NCBI RefSeq assembly: GCF_963678635.1
Contig: NC_087065.1
Span: 57,562,754 to 57,626,753 of the forward strand
Length of the DNA: 64,000 bases
From: Symsagittifera roscoffensis
Lineage: Eukaryota > Xenacoelomorpha > Acoela > Convolutidae
Direction of reading: 5' to 3'
Shown here: positions 21,783 to 35,758 of the stretch, in pieces
Layout of the letters: each line of letters opens with the position of its first letter
Position numbering within the stretch: the stretch's first letter is position 1
The notes under the pieces: generated by a model
Database searches by the model: none
What the model was told of the DNA's origin: nothing
What the model saw: the letters and a program-made list of their open reading frames with translations, nothing else
Translations under genes and position numbers: made by a program

Positions 21783-23460
21783 CCACAGAAGCAAAGCTGC
21801 GCTTCGCAAACACTAGCGAGAACACGGCAAAAAGCAGCTCTAGCAATAAGAAATATAAAGCCTCGAATTAGTAAAAATTCGTCTAGGTTTAATATTCGAT
21901 CTGCGACCTACTGAAATCAAGAGATTTTGAGTTTCACGCACTAACCACTCAGCCACGCATGCTTAACCATCGAAAACACTAGTCAGGAAAAAAGCAGCTA
22001 AAATTGCCTTGCGATTCAGCAACCTAATACAAATAGACACATTTTTTCCGGTAATAATTTGAAATATAACAAACTGAAGGCATCCACACTAACTTTGCAT
22101 GAAACAAATCGGAAAGCATAAAAGCCAAATCATGTAAAAATAATGCATGTCGAAAAATTGCGAGTTATATTGAGTTAGAAAATTTACTTTCTAAAATTTA
22201 CGTTAGCAGCTAAAACTGCCATTGTGATTCAGCAACCTAATACAAATAGACACATTTTTGCCAAAAAAAAACAATTTGAAACAAATTGATTTTTTCAGTT
22301 CATTTGATGAATTAAAAATGCATCAACTGTGCTATTTTATAACTATTCGAATGCCAAAGCACATGCTATCAAAAAGCTGTAGAAGTGCCCCAAAAGTGGC
22401 ACTAATATTTGCGACTTAGTTAGAAAAAAGAAGGTTCTTAATAGTACACCAAGCTGACGCTAGTGTAAATATGCAATAGAACTAAAAAGGAGGCTAACTA
22501 TCAAAGGCATCCACACTAACTTTGCATGAAACAAATCGGAAAGCATAAAAGCCACATCATGTAAAAATAATGCATGTCAAAAAATTGCGAGTTATATTGA
22601 GTTAGAAAATTTCTGAAATCGAGTTTTTATTATTGTTATGTTGTTTGAAACAAATTGATTTTTTCGGTTCATTTGATGAATTACAAATGCATCAACTGTG
22701 TTATTTTATAACTATTCGAATGTCAAAGCACATGCTATCAAAAGCTGTAGAAAGGCCCCAAAAGTGGCACCAATAAAGCCTCGAATTAGTAAAAATTCGT
22801 CTAGGTTTAATATTCGTCTAGGTTTAATATTCGATCTACGACCTACTGAAATCAGGAGATTTTGAGTTTCACGCACTTACCACTCAGCCACGCATGCTTT
22901 ACCTTCGACAAACACTAGTCAGGAATAAAGCCGCTAAAATTGCCATTCCGATTCAGCAACCTAATACAAATAGACACATTTTTGCCGGTAATAATTTGAA
23001 ATATAACAAACTGAAGGCATCCACACTAACTTTGCATGAAACAAATCGGAAAGCATAAAAGCCAAATCATGTAAAAATAATGCATGTCGAAAAATTGCGA
23101 GTTATATTGAGTTAGAAAATTAACTTTCTAAAACTTACGTTAGCAGCTAAAATTGCCATTGCGATTCAGCAACCTAATACAAATAGACACATTTTTGCCA
23201 AAAATTAATTTGAAACAAATTGATTTTTTCGGTTCATTTGATGAATTAAAAATGCATCAACTGTGTTATTTTATAACTATTCGAATGCCAAAGCACATGC
23301 TATCAAAAAGCTGTAGAAGTGCCCCAAAAGTGGCACCAATATTTGCGACTTAAGTTAGAAAAAAGAATATGCAATAGAAATATGCAATAGAATTAAAAGT
23401 GTAAATATGCTAGTGTAAATATGCAATAGAATTAAAAAGGAGGCTAACTCATTCATCTAA
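21783..23460. repeat. Locally duplicated block of SINE-like repeats (~940-bp period)
   Basis: Blocks recur in order. GCAGCTAAAA(T/C)TGCC is found at about 21989, 22205, 22931 (GCCGCT variant) and 23141. GGCATCCACACTAACTTTGC is found at about 22087, 22505 and 23019. The tRNA-like arm with GAGATTTTGAGTTTCACGCA is found at 21915 and 22857. Offsets of 936-942 bp between matching blocks show a tandem duplication of a SINE plus its flank. No gene is present. Confidence 0.7.
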
Positions 23461-23513
23461 AATTATTTTCGACAGTGATAAAACTATTTTTGGGGTTTTA
23501 AAGAGAAACTTAG

Positions 23514-23663
23514 CACAGTGGCGAGGCTTTCACTTCATAATCGTCAGATTGTGTGCTCGATACCCAGCCATCTCACTTGACCACCAGCTTCAGGTCTACC
23601 ACAGCCTGACCGGTTTTGGCTGCAATAGTGGTACCACGTGAAAGTTTTAGACGCAAAAAAAAA
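23514..23663 (+). repeat. tRNA-Met-like SINE with A-tail
   Basis: GCACAGTGGCGAGGCTTTCA, then CTTCATAATCGTCAGA (a CAT anticodon in an initiator/elongator-Met-like arm), GTGTGCTCGATACCC as a weak box B, about 80 bp of body and a run of A after GACGC. The direction is opposite to the main SINE-like family here. The tRNA part is too altered to be a functional gene. Confidence 0.5.
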
Positions 23664-24297
23664 GAGCTTCAATCAACAAAATAACTCTCTGGAATGTGGG
23701 AAATAAGAGAAACGGACTATGTTTAGACAGGCTGCAAAGCCTTTCATAGATCTTCAGCAAATCGCAGAAACGAACATTAAATAATTGATTAACTACTTTT
23801 AAAATCCGAATCACAACCAAGAACGCTTCTATGATACCACACTTGATCTTTTTGAACTTTCTGTGAGGTACTTAAGACCGGTCGAAAAAAAAACCAACCA
23901 CGCGATAGCTCCTAACCATAGTTCTACGACTGATTTGAGCGGGAATGTTTTACACGCTGACTACAGAAAACCTTTTAGAAAATGGCTGTTTACTAGTTCT
24001 AAGTCACTTCGAAATCACTGAACAATCTACTTGGAGTTAATTTGTATTCAACAAGGATAATTCAAAATTTACTGAATCGATATTTTTCTAATGCTTAAAA
24101 AAAGAAACTTTTGTATTCAACTATGGATAATAAATAAGACAAAAACACAAAATCAATCGAATTCAATAGCATCGAAACATTCAATCAATTGCATATCAAC
24201 AAACAACCAATCAATTCGAAATCGATTCGACGTACTATTTTATACAATAAATTAAGGCTCAATCAGTTTTCCGCAGATATTTGCGGACCAGGCCACA
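23664..24297. other. Downstream of DDX43
   Basis: AT-rich DNA without recognised features. It lies beyond the probable poly(A) site of the helicase gene. Confidence 0.35.
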
Positions 24298-24303
24298 TTT
24301 ATT
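24298..24303 (-). terminator. Poly(A) signal of the DDX43-like gene
   Basis: AATAAA on the minus strand, about 150 nt beyond the helicase stop codon. Confidence 0.55.
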
Positions 24304-24452
24304 GCACGAAGCTCTTAGAAAAACTTGTTCAATAAGTTAAAACTAGCAGCGCAGAAAATGTATCAGTTGGCCTTTAATTTAAGTTACGAGAGAAATTCCA
24401 GTTTCAAGTTACACGAAAACATCTCAATTTTACCGTGACATCAATCGTTATT

Positions 24453-28880
<4,428 letters not shown>

Positions 28881-28887
28881 CAGTCCT

Positions 28888-28900
28888 CTGAAAATAAAAA
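28888..28900 (-). promoter_or_regulatory. Possible 3' splice site just before the DDX43 start codon
   Basis: The pyrimidine-rich TTTTTATTTTCAG ends seven bases before the ATG. It could be the acceptor of a 5'-UTR intron or of a trans-spliced leader; sequence alone cannot decide. Confidence 0.45.
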
Positions 28901-28904
28901 ATCT

Positions 28905-29095
28905 ACACAGATGCGAAGCTGCGCTTCACAAACTCCGGCGAGAACATGACAAAAAGCAGCTTTATAAAGTGAAATCAAAAAGATAGAAATAAGCCTCGAA
29001 TTGGTAAAAATTGGATACGTATGGGCGTCGAACCTGCGACCTCCAGAATTGGAATCTTACGCCATGTGCTCTCGGCCACGAACGCTTAACAACTG
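28905..29095 (-). repeat. Best-preserved tRNA-like head of the SINE family
   Basis: On the minus strand 29088-29021 reads GCGTTCGTGGCCGAGAGC ... GGTCGCAGGTTCGACGCC, with a good box A (TGGCCGAGAGC) and box B (GGTTCGACGCC), as in Ser/Leu-type tRNAs. The body and the GAAGCGCAGCTTCGC hairpin end follow towards lower coordinates. Internal Pol III promoter boxes fit a SINE. It lies directly upstream of the DDX43 5' end. Confidence 0.65.
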
Positions 29096-29289
29096 GCAAA
29101 CACTATTCACGAATACAGCAGCTACGTATGCTAATAAATTGCCAATGACATTCAGCAAAAGTGGCACCAAATACAAATAGACACAATTTTACGAGTGATA
29201 GTTTGGAATATACCAAACTGAACGCATCCACACTGATTTTGCATGTAATAAATTGGAAAGCATAAAACCACATTTTGTATAAACTAGAG

Positions 29290-30430
29290 GCCAGCTAAAT
29301 CTTGAAATACCTTTTTGATAGTTTTTGAAGTTTTTGTATTGATGCCGAAGACAATTTTAATTTCAAAAACAGACCTATAGCCAAGAAAAGTAGATCCTTA
29401 TTTAATGACTTCAAAATCTGTTAATTTCATCAATTACTTCAATTTTCTGAAAAATTGAAGTGATTACAAGAGCCTGTTAGGATGAAAGATGCTTAAAACG
29501 TTGCTCATTAGATTTGGGCGGGTAGTTTTCGAGAAAAGTCAAAAAGTTTCAAAAAACAGTAAACAATCGAAAATTTGACTTTTCCGAGAGTCATAACTTT
29601 TTGTGTGAAAAAAATTTGGGGGTAAGCATTTATGCAAGAGCGCTTCCCACAACCCGTTCTACCTATTGAAACCAAAATCTCAGATTTGGGAGGGTACTTT
29701 TCGAGAAAAGTCAAAACGTTTGAAAAACGGTCAAAAAATCTAAAATTTGAATTATTCGGAGGGTCATGACTTTTTGCGTAAAAAAATATTGGCGTTGTCG
29801 TAATAGTTTATGTAGCGGAGCTCCTCACAACCCATTCTACTCATTGAAACAAAACAGTCAGATTTAGAAGGGTAGTTTTTGAGAAAAATCGAAAAGTTTC
29901 AAAAAACGATCAAAAAATTGTAAATTTCAGTAAATCATATTTTTTGTGTGAAAAATTTGAGCGTAGCCACTAATGCAGGTGAGCTTCCAACAACGCGCTC
30001 GTTCGATTGTAACTAAAATCTCAGACTTGGGATGGTAGTTTTCGAGAAAAAGTTTCAAAAAATGGTAAACAAATCGAAAAACTGACTATTTTGAGGGCCA
30101 AAACTTTTTGGTTAAAAAAATTGGGCGTAGCCGCTTATGCAGACGAGCTTCCCACAAACTGTTCTATCCGTTGAAATCCAAATCTCATATTTGGACAGGT
30201 AGTTTTCGAGAAAAAGTGAAAAATAAAAAAAATTTGGTCAAAATTCCCCACCCCTTTTTTCGAAGGCTGTAGAAAGTGGGGTAAGGTAAAAACAGACTAG
30301 AGGAGTATGCAGGTACACAGGAGTGGGCGGAATTCCTATTAGTACTACTCTTTTGAAAATCGGTGGAGTAGTTTTTGAGAAAAACAAATTTTCCAGAATA
30401 AAAAAACCCGATCCCAATAACATTTTCATA
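29290..30430. repeat. Composite dispersed repeat, copy 4, with five ~170-bp tandem units
   Basis: Units begin with CAGATTTGGGxGGGTAGTTTTCGAGAAAA-type sequence near 29512, 29682, 29861, 30025 and 30187, a spacing of about 163-179 bp. Each contains AACGGTCAAA, AACTTTTTGTGT and GGGCGTAGCC-like strings. The end (TTTTTCGAAGGCTGTAGAAAG, then GAAAATCGGTGGAGTAG) is the same as in copies 1-3. No coding frame. Confidence 0.75.
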
Positions 30431-32454
30431 ATACCTGTTTTATTTTTAAAAAGTCGACCAGCACAACCACGAGCATTGATTAGGCTTTAATACTTTTCCG
30501 AGCGACTACTAAGCCGATATTACGCGGGTAGACAGAAACTGTTCCGAAACAAAAAAAATGCTAATGAAGATTGTTGTCATCAAAAAATGTTGAGCGTATA
30601 AGTTTTATAAGTTCAACATTTACACTAGAACCGACCCAAATAATGTATTAAAACAAACAATTTTACCATTCCAACTATTCAAAATATTGGTCGAAAGAGC
30701 TGATTAAATTTTCGCCGAAACTATTTAGGCTAAACTAAGTATTGTCAGCGAAAAAAAAATAACAAAGAATATGTGGCAAGTAAATCAGAGATGTGGCAAC
30801 TAAGCCACAAAAAATAAAGAGACAAACAAAAGTCCGACAACACATTCATACTGAAAAAAAGCAAGATCCGTTCGAAACTCGAACCCGAGACCTTATGGAT
30901 TAGTACGAAAAGTTAATTACGGTAAAAAGTCTAGTTCCCGATTATAAGACACATGCTCTCGCAATTGTGAAGAATAATTTTAGATACACTAAAAAAACTC
31001 TACGAAAATCGAAAACCAAACTCCATTCTATGAGTCTTTAGTATACATAACTGCGCTCTGTGACAACACTTAATGTAATCGAAACACTTACCACAAATAA
31101 ACAAATTATAAATGCTAAAATGCTTCTCAACTAGTGCCACCAAAACAGAGCACTATTTTAAGCACTTTAAAAAACTCACAGAAATCGAGCAGCATAACTA
31201 AAAAAATAGCTAAAAACCAGCTTATAAAGTCTCAAAAAACTCACGTGAAACAGAAAAAGGATAGAAATTTATAAACAATTCGAACTTCGAAGAATATACT
31301 ATATTACGGAGTTTTTTTAATAGTAAAAATTGTTTAGGATTGTCATTTTTTACGAAAATTTATCCCATTTACAAAAAACTTGAACGAAAGGTATTATTTT
31401 TATGCAGTTACAACTCAGAAATTTAGAGATCATTTTTTGACACAAGAAGTCGTTCACGTTTTTCGTGACCTTTGCAGTTCGGTAGATGAGTTTGCCTTCC
31501 TTCCAACAAAGGAAAGTAACCAACTTAGAACAGAGGTGAAGCTAAGTTTCGAACCATTTGCGATAGAAAACAAACAAAACATTGCAAGCTTGCAGGTAGA
31601 AAACAAAAGCAAAAAAGCAACCAAAAGATGTCAAACTAAACATAACAAAAATATCCAAAGTTTTGTATCTAATTATGTTCAATTTGAGAGAAAGACGTCC
31701 AGCAGAACAATCACTTTCGAAATACGCAAAATTTCTAAGCCATTTAGAACGACAAAAACTTTCAAGTAGAATCGAAAAAAACTATGCAACGTCAGAGTTA
31801 TTAATTAAACAAAATACAGAAATGACTCAAAAACTATATCAAAAATAAATGAAAATTGCTTACTGCACAAGAGAAGAGGGTCATGTGGCAACTACGCCAA
31901 ATCTTCAGCAGACAAATGATAGGCCGAATTTTTTTGTAACTGAACAATTTTAGTTAAAAAAACAGTTTCTCTAGACCAAGCCTAGTCATTGTCTCCATGC
32001 GTAGACCAAGTGCACCAGAGAAGCAAAACAAACTTGAATTTATTATCAATCAAGCTATCAAATGATTTTGTTAAACAAGTTGTTGATCCGAGTACAGTTT
32101 ATAATCCGATTTGATGAAGTTTTGCTAATCGCAAGCCTTAGTAAATCAAAGGTCAAACAGCGAAACCTCGATCTTCAACGTGAACAAATTCTTGAAAAAA
32201 AGTCATCACGAACTATATACTGGATGACTTTGCAGTATATGAAACTAATGCAACTAGAGAATTGAGAAGTTTATTAAACTGAGAATTAAAAAGAAAAATC
32301 AGCCAATTAATAGCCAGTATGGCCTTCCCCAGTTTGTGATCTGCATAAAATCACCCTTCGCTGCATAGACTTTATCAATTGTTCATCACCTCGGGTTTAG
32401 AGGTGCTCTATGCCGCAATAATTCCGCGAGCCCAAAATATCAAAATTTGAGGAT
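30431..32454. other. Repeat relics, no gene
   Basis: Near 30873-30900 the string CGAACCCGAGACCTTATGG is a tRNA-like B-box on the minus strand. At 31540-31570 a degenerate SINE hairpin end (GAGGTGAAGCTAAGTTTCG, then CATTTGCGATAGAAAACAAAC) is seen. At about 32100-32140 is a relic of the CGCTTGC hairpin repeat. A 129-codon frame at 31380-31769 crosses the SINE end and has no domain. Confidence 0.45.
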
Positions 32455-32458
32455 TTTT

Positions 32459-33239
32459 TCACCGAATTTTTCGTTTAATAGAATACCACGCATGCTCAAT
32501 TGGGTTTAGATCAGGGCTACAAGAAGGCCAGGACAACACTGGAACAGGATTTGTCGCTAGAAATTGCAATGTAAAACGGACTGAGTGGCATGGGGCACTA
32601 ATATCTTGCTGTAATGCCATAACTCTCGGCGTGTCGCGCAAAAAATGAAGTGTTCGGTAGCTTTCTAAAATTCCACACCACATCATTAAACTTTTGCTGG
32701 CTGTTACATCGAATTGCCGAACGCTTTTATTCAAAATTCGGCAATTTTTCCGTCTGTAAATGAGACAGCGCCTGTCGTCTGAGTTCAGTGAGACGCGACA
32801 CTCGTCACCGAAAATTACCTTTTTCCAATCACCTCGGGGTTGAAGTTGCGAGATCACCTTGGTTGCGAGATCTCCAAATTGCACATGACAGAGCCGAAGC
32901 ACGCCGCCTTTGACGATTACTCTGCAAAAAAATTGAGCCTCGAAACGGTCGTCTACATCGAAGACCACCCGAAGCAAAAATTTTCTAATAGTGGGAGCAG
33001 TAACTCCAAATTGTCGTGCCGATGTAGCAGCATTCAGAAGAGGATCGGCTTTGTGTTGTCTAATAACTCTTCGAACTGATCTGACGTTCAATGCCCGTGG
33101 TCTTCCTGATCGCCCTGTCCTCAACTTGTCCCGTAGCTAGGTATCTCTGTGAAAGTCTTGAAATAGTAGAGATACAAAATCGAAAAAGCTAAGTAAATTC
33201 TCTCATTGAAATGCCACAACGTAGCATACCAATTGCTTG
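32459..33239 (-). pseudogene. Tc1/mariner-type transposase pseudogene
   Basis: The 3' two-thirds is still open for 221 codons: RTGRSGRPRAL (linker after the second helix-turn-helix), VIFGDECRVSL (first catalytic Asp), QQDISAPCHS (altered form of the usual QQDNAPCHS second-Asp motif) and SPDLNPIEHAW (third acidic residue, Glu). Upstream, 33239-33108 carries the N-terminal helix-turn-helix (AIGMLRCGISMREF, ISRLSQRYLATGQVEDR). It has an in-frame stop after MREFT and a frameshift at the GAGGACAGG junction. The enzyme cuts and pastes DNA at TA sites; this copy is dead. No inverted termini were found by eye. Confidence 0.85.
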
Positions 33240-33389
33240 GTTGCGATTTGAAATGGAAAATCGTGGCACTTTTGCAACTTCTCGATGTAAATTTTGTGTG
33301 AAAGTGTCACAGGAGCAAGACAAATAAAACACTTCTTTGTTGTTTGATTATTATCAATAACCCAAACGACAGCAGCAGATATTGTACAA

Positions 33390-33755
33390 AAAGGCGAAGC
33401 GACAACATTAGAGAGAACACGGTAAAAATTCAGTTCTATAAAGTGAAATGAGAAAAGAAAGAAATAAGCCATTAAGTAGCAAAATTGCTGCTAAGCCTCG
33501 GATTCAATCTGCAAACTAGAGATTATGAGTCTCATACACCAACCACGGACGCTTAATAAATAACAAACACTAGCCAAAAATACAGCTGAGAATAGATGCT
33601 ATTAAACTTCCAATGCTACAGATCGTGATTATAGCAAAATCGCCACCAAATAAGTGAACACTTTTAATGAGCACTTTTATTTGCGAGTAACGCTGGGAAA
33701 AAAAGGTTCGCACTAATACACCACGCCGTCAAGCTTGCTAGTGTAATTAAGATAC
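33390..33755 (-). repeat. SINE-like element
   Basis: AAGGCGAAGCGACAACATTAG hairpin remnant, ATAAGCC body, tRNA-like block (CTAGAGATTATGAGTCTCA) and the body block with ATCGTGATTATAGCAAAATCG. Same family as at 2.32 and 20.31 kb. Confidence 0.6.
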
Positions 33756-34083
33756 CTAAAATAGAATATGATGGGCCAGTTATTATAACTGTGTAGGCTT
33801 GATCCCACACCTGAAGATCAAAAAACAATTGTCGCGCTTTCAGTACATTTTTTCCAGTTTTTTCCTCAAATCATGACCAATGCCCATTAATCAAAAATAC
33901 AATAATTATCTTAGCTTGGATTAACTGTCAAAATCATCACATCAAATAATTTAGTAAATTCATAAAGTAAGAATTTATAAATTCTAAAAACACGGAAAAC
34001 TATAATGATTGCCCTTAATATGAAGTTTATAAAATGACAAATGACTCTAATATTTTAAAGTGAGTACTGCTTACATTATATTT
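33756..34083. other. Short spacer downstream of TMEM41B
   Basis: Probable 3' UTR of TMEM41B and spacer. No canonical AATAAA on the minus strand was found. Confidence 0.35.
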
Positions 34084-34827
34084 TTAGCTGAAATGAGCCT
34101 TCAGTTTATTTTGGAAAATGACAGGCAGCATTGACAGAATTGCGAAGATAGCAAGCATGAGGATGCTTGTGTAGGATAGCGCATCCCCAGCTGTCGTCAA
34201 ATTGTAGATATTTTGTCCCGCCGACACTGCGACAAATGACGGCGGTGCAACGCCCAGAAAAGTTCCAATGAAAAACGGCCACAGACTTACATCTAACACT
34301 GGTGAGCTGATGTTTATGAACCAATTTGGCAAAAATGGCGTGATTCGCAGAAATATTATGTAATTCAGCATGTGCTGACGATGATGGTTCACAGACGCTT
34401 TCCATTGATCAATTCTTGCTTTGCAGTATTTTTCCAAAAGAGGCGGTCCAACTAATCCAGAAGCAAGATAACAAAGAGTGGCTCCTGTAGCACTACACAT
34501 ACAGATTACAAACAATGCCACGTAAAAATTGAAAAGAAATCCTAAAACTACACTCAGGAATATAGATCCCGGAATTGCAAAAGTCTGCAGGAAAATGTAG
34601 ACAAAGGCCAAGCATGTGAGCACTGAATAATAGTGGTTCTCGCGATACAGAGACAAAACTCGCGCAAGTTCTTTCGCGTCGTCCATGCTTCGCGGAAGTT
34701 TCTGCACAACCTGCTTGTGGTCTTCTGGAAATTCCGGCAATTGGTTAAAAACTGAGAGTAAAATTGAAGTTGACAAAGCAAAAAGAGCACACAGGAAAGT
34801 GATCGATTTTCGAGTGGACGACTGCAT
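34084..34827 (-). CDS. TMEM41B: TMEM41B, ER lipid scramblase of the VTT/DedA family
   Basis: The 247-residue protein lies in a single exon and matches TMEM41B along its length. A first membrane segment is at ~10-28. A lumenal or loop part contains LPRSMDDAKELARVLSLYRE (~44-63). The VTT core follows: FVYIFLQTFAIPGSIFLSVV (75-94), a second helix at ~100-124, the basic segment with HRQHMLNYIIFLRITPFLPN (149-168) and NWFINISSPVL, then FFIGTFLGVAPPSFVAVSAG (185-204) and a last helix at ~220-238. The conserved FLRITPFLPNWFIN and GVAPPSFV motifs are intact. TMEM41B moves phospholipids across the ER membrane and is needed for lipoprotein export, autophagosome formation and lipid droplets. The human protein has 291 residues with a longer N-terminus. 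The lack of introns is unusual for the family but the gene looks functional. It lies 750 bp downstream of BPNT1 on the same strand, too far to argue for an operon. Confidence 0.95.
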   Translation of the reverse strand: MQSSTRKSITFLCALFALSTSILLSVFNQLPEFPEDHKQVVQKLPRSMDDAKELARVLSLYRENHYYSVLTCLAFVYIFLQTFAIPGSIFLSVVLGFLFNFYVALFVICMCSATGATLCYLASGLVGPPLLEKYCKARIDQWKASVNHHRQHMLNYIIFLRITPFLPNWFINISSPVLDVSLWPFFIGTFLGVAPPSFVAVSAGQNIYNLTTAGDALSYTSILMLAIFAILSMLPVIFQNKLKAHFS

Positions 34828-35573
34828 TTTTCCTCAAATCTAGGGGCCCTTTTATCTCTTTCGGAAAACTCTCAGAGAGCAGTTTTGAAAAATATTTTTT
34901 CTATCTCACGTGATCACAATATTCATATTCTCTTATCTGAAAACAAATCTACGTTATGTAACAATCTAGTAGAAAACAATGCTTCCAGCTTCTAAAAATT
35001 AGCAAAAAATTCTTAGCTCTCAATGTTTCAGCTTAAAAAGATTAGTTCTAAAGATTTCTGATTTTGAGCACTTTTGATTTGCATATCTTTATAAATAAGC
35101 AGTAAACAAATAGAATCATTTGAGTAAATAAAATACAAGTTCAATTACACTGTTTACAATGGATTCACTTAGCAAACCCTCGAACAGAGGAGAGGCACTT
35201 AAAATTTTCAATATTGACCGTTCATGTCACTCTTGATTACATCAAAAACAGAGGTTCCGAAATTACTATTTTTCACATGTGGAACCTTTTGGCAGCAGGA
35301 CCAATAAAAGAAAGCTATAATTGTCAACCACAGTTCAAATCAAAAGTCTGAATGGAACCGTGACATTTCAGAAAAGATTTGGGCTAATCTAAGGCCTTTG
35401 ATTGCTTCGAAAATTTCTGCAATTTGGTCCTTCTGCCATGAAACTAAATCGCATTTCGACAAGATTGAGCATGAAGATCATAAATATGCTCAAAAATTGA
35501 TTTCAATCAGACGAGAGACGACAAAAACAAATGGTAGAAGAACCGACTTCTGATTAATACATAATAAACATTT
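34828..35573. other. Spacer between TMEM41B and BPNT1
   Basis: Holds the TMEM41B promoter side and the BPNT1 3' end. No repeat or RNA gene recognised. Confidence 0.4.
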
Positions 35574-35758
35574 CTATTTCTTAGCCTCCTTCTTTGTGTT
35601 CATCACTTGTGTCACTTTGTCTACAATTGACTGTGGCACTTTGTCAGCCAGAGTTTTGCTGTCTCCGAATCCAGCAAGACATCCCATCCAGTTCATTCTA
35701 TCTTCATCGTCTGCCGAGTAGTCATAATTCTTTCCTGTGATGTCAGTGAAATAACCCC
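35574..35758 (-). CDS. BPNT1: BPNT1 exon 8 (C-terminus)
   Basis: TTTTAG|GGGGTT opens GGYFTDITGKNYDYS, followed by a lysine-rich end (KKEAKK) and stop TAG at 35574-35576. The conserved GG-TD-GK turn matches other BPNT1 proteins. Confidence 0.92.

Noticed and set aside
29021-29088. Functional tRNA gene on the minus strand
   Set aside because: Boxes A and B are good but the acceptor stem does not pair, and the block is embedded in a dispersed repeat.
31380-31769. 129-codon frame on the + strand
   Set aside because: Crosses a degenerate SINE end (GCGATAGAAAACAAAC); no family resemblance.
34084-35758. BPNT1-TMEM41B operon
   Set aside because: Same strand, but 750 bp lie between stop and start, with no trans-splice acceptor before TMEM41B that I can support.
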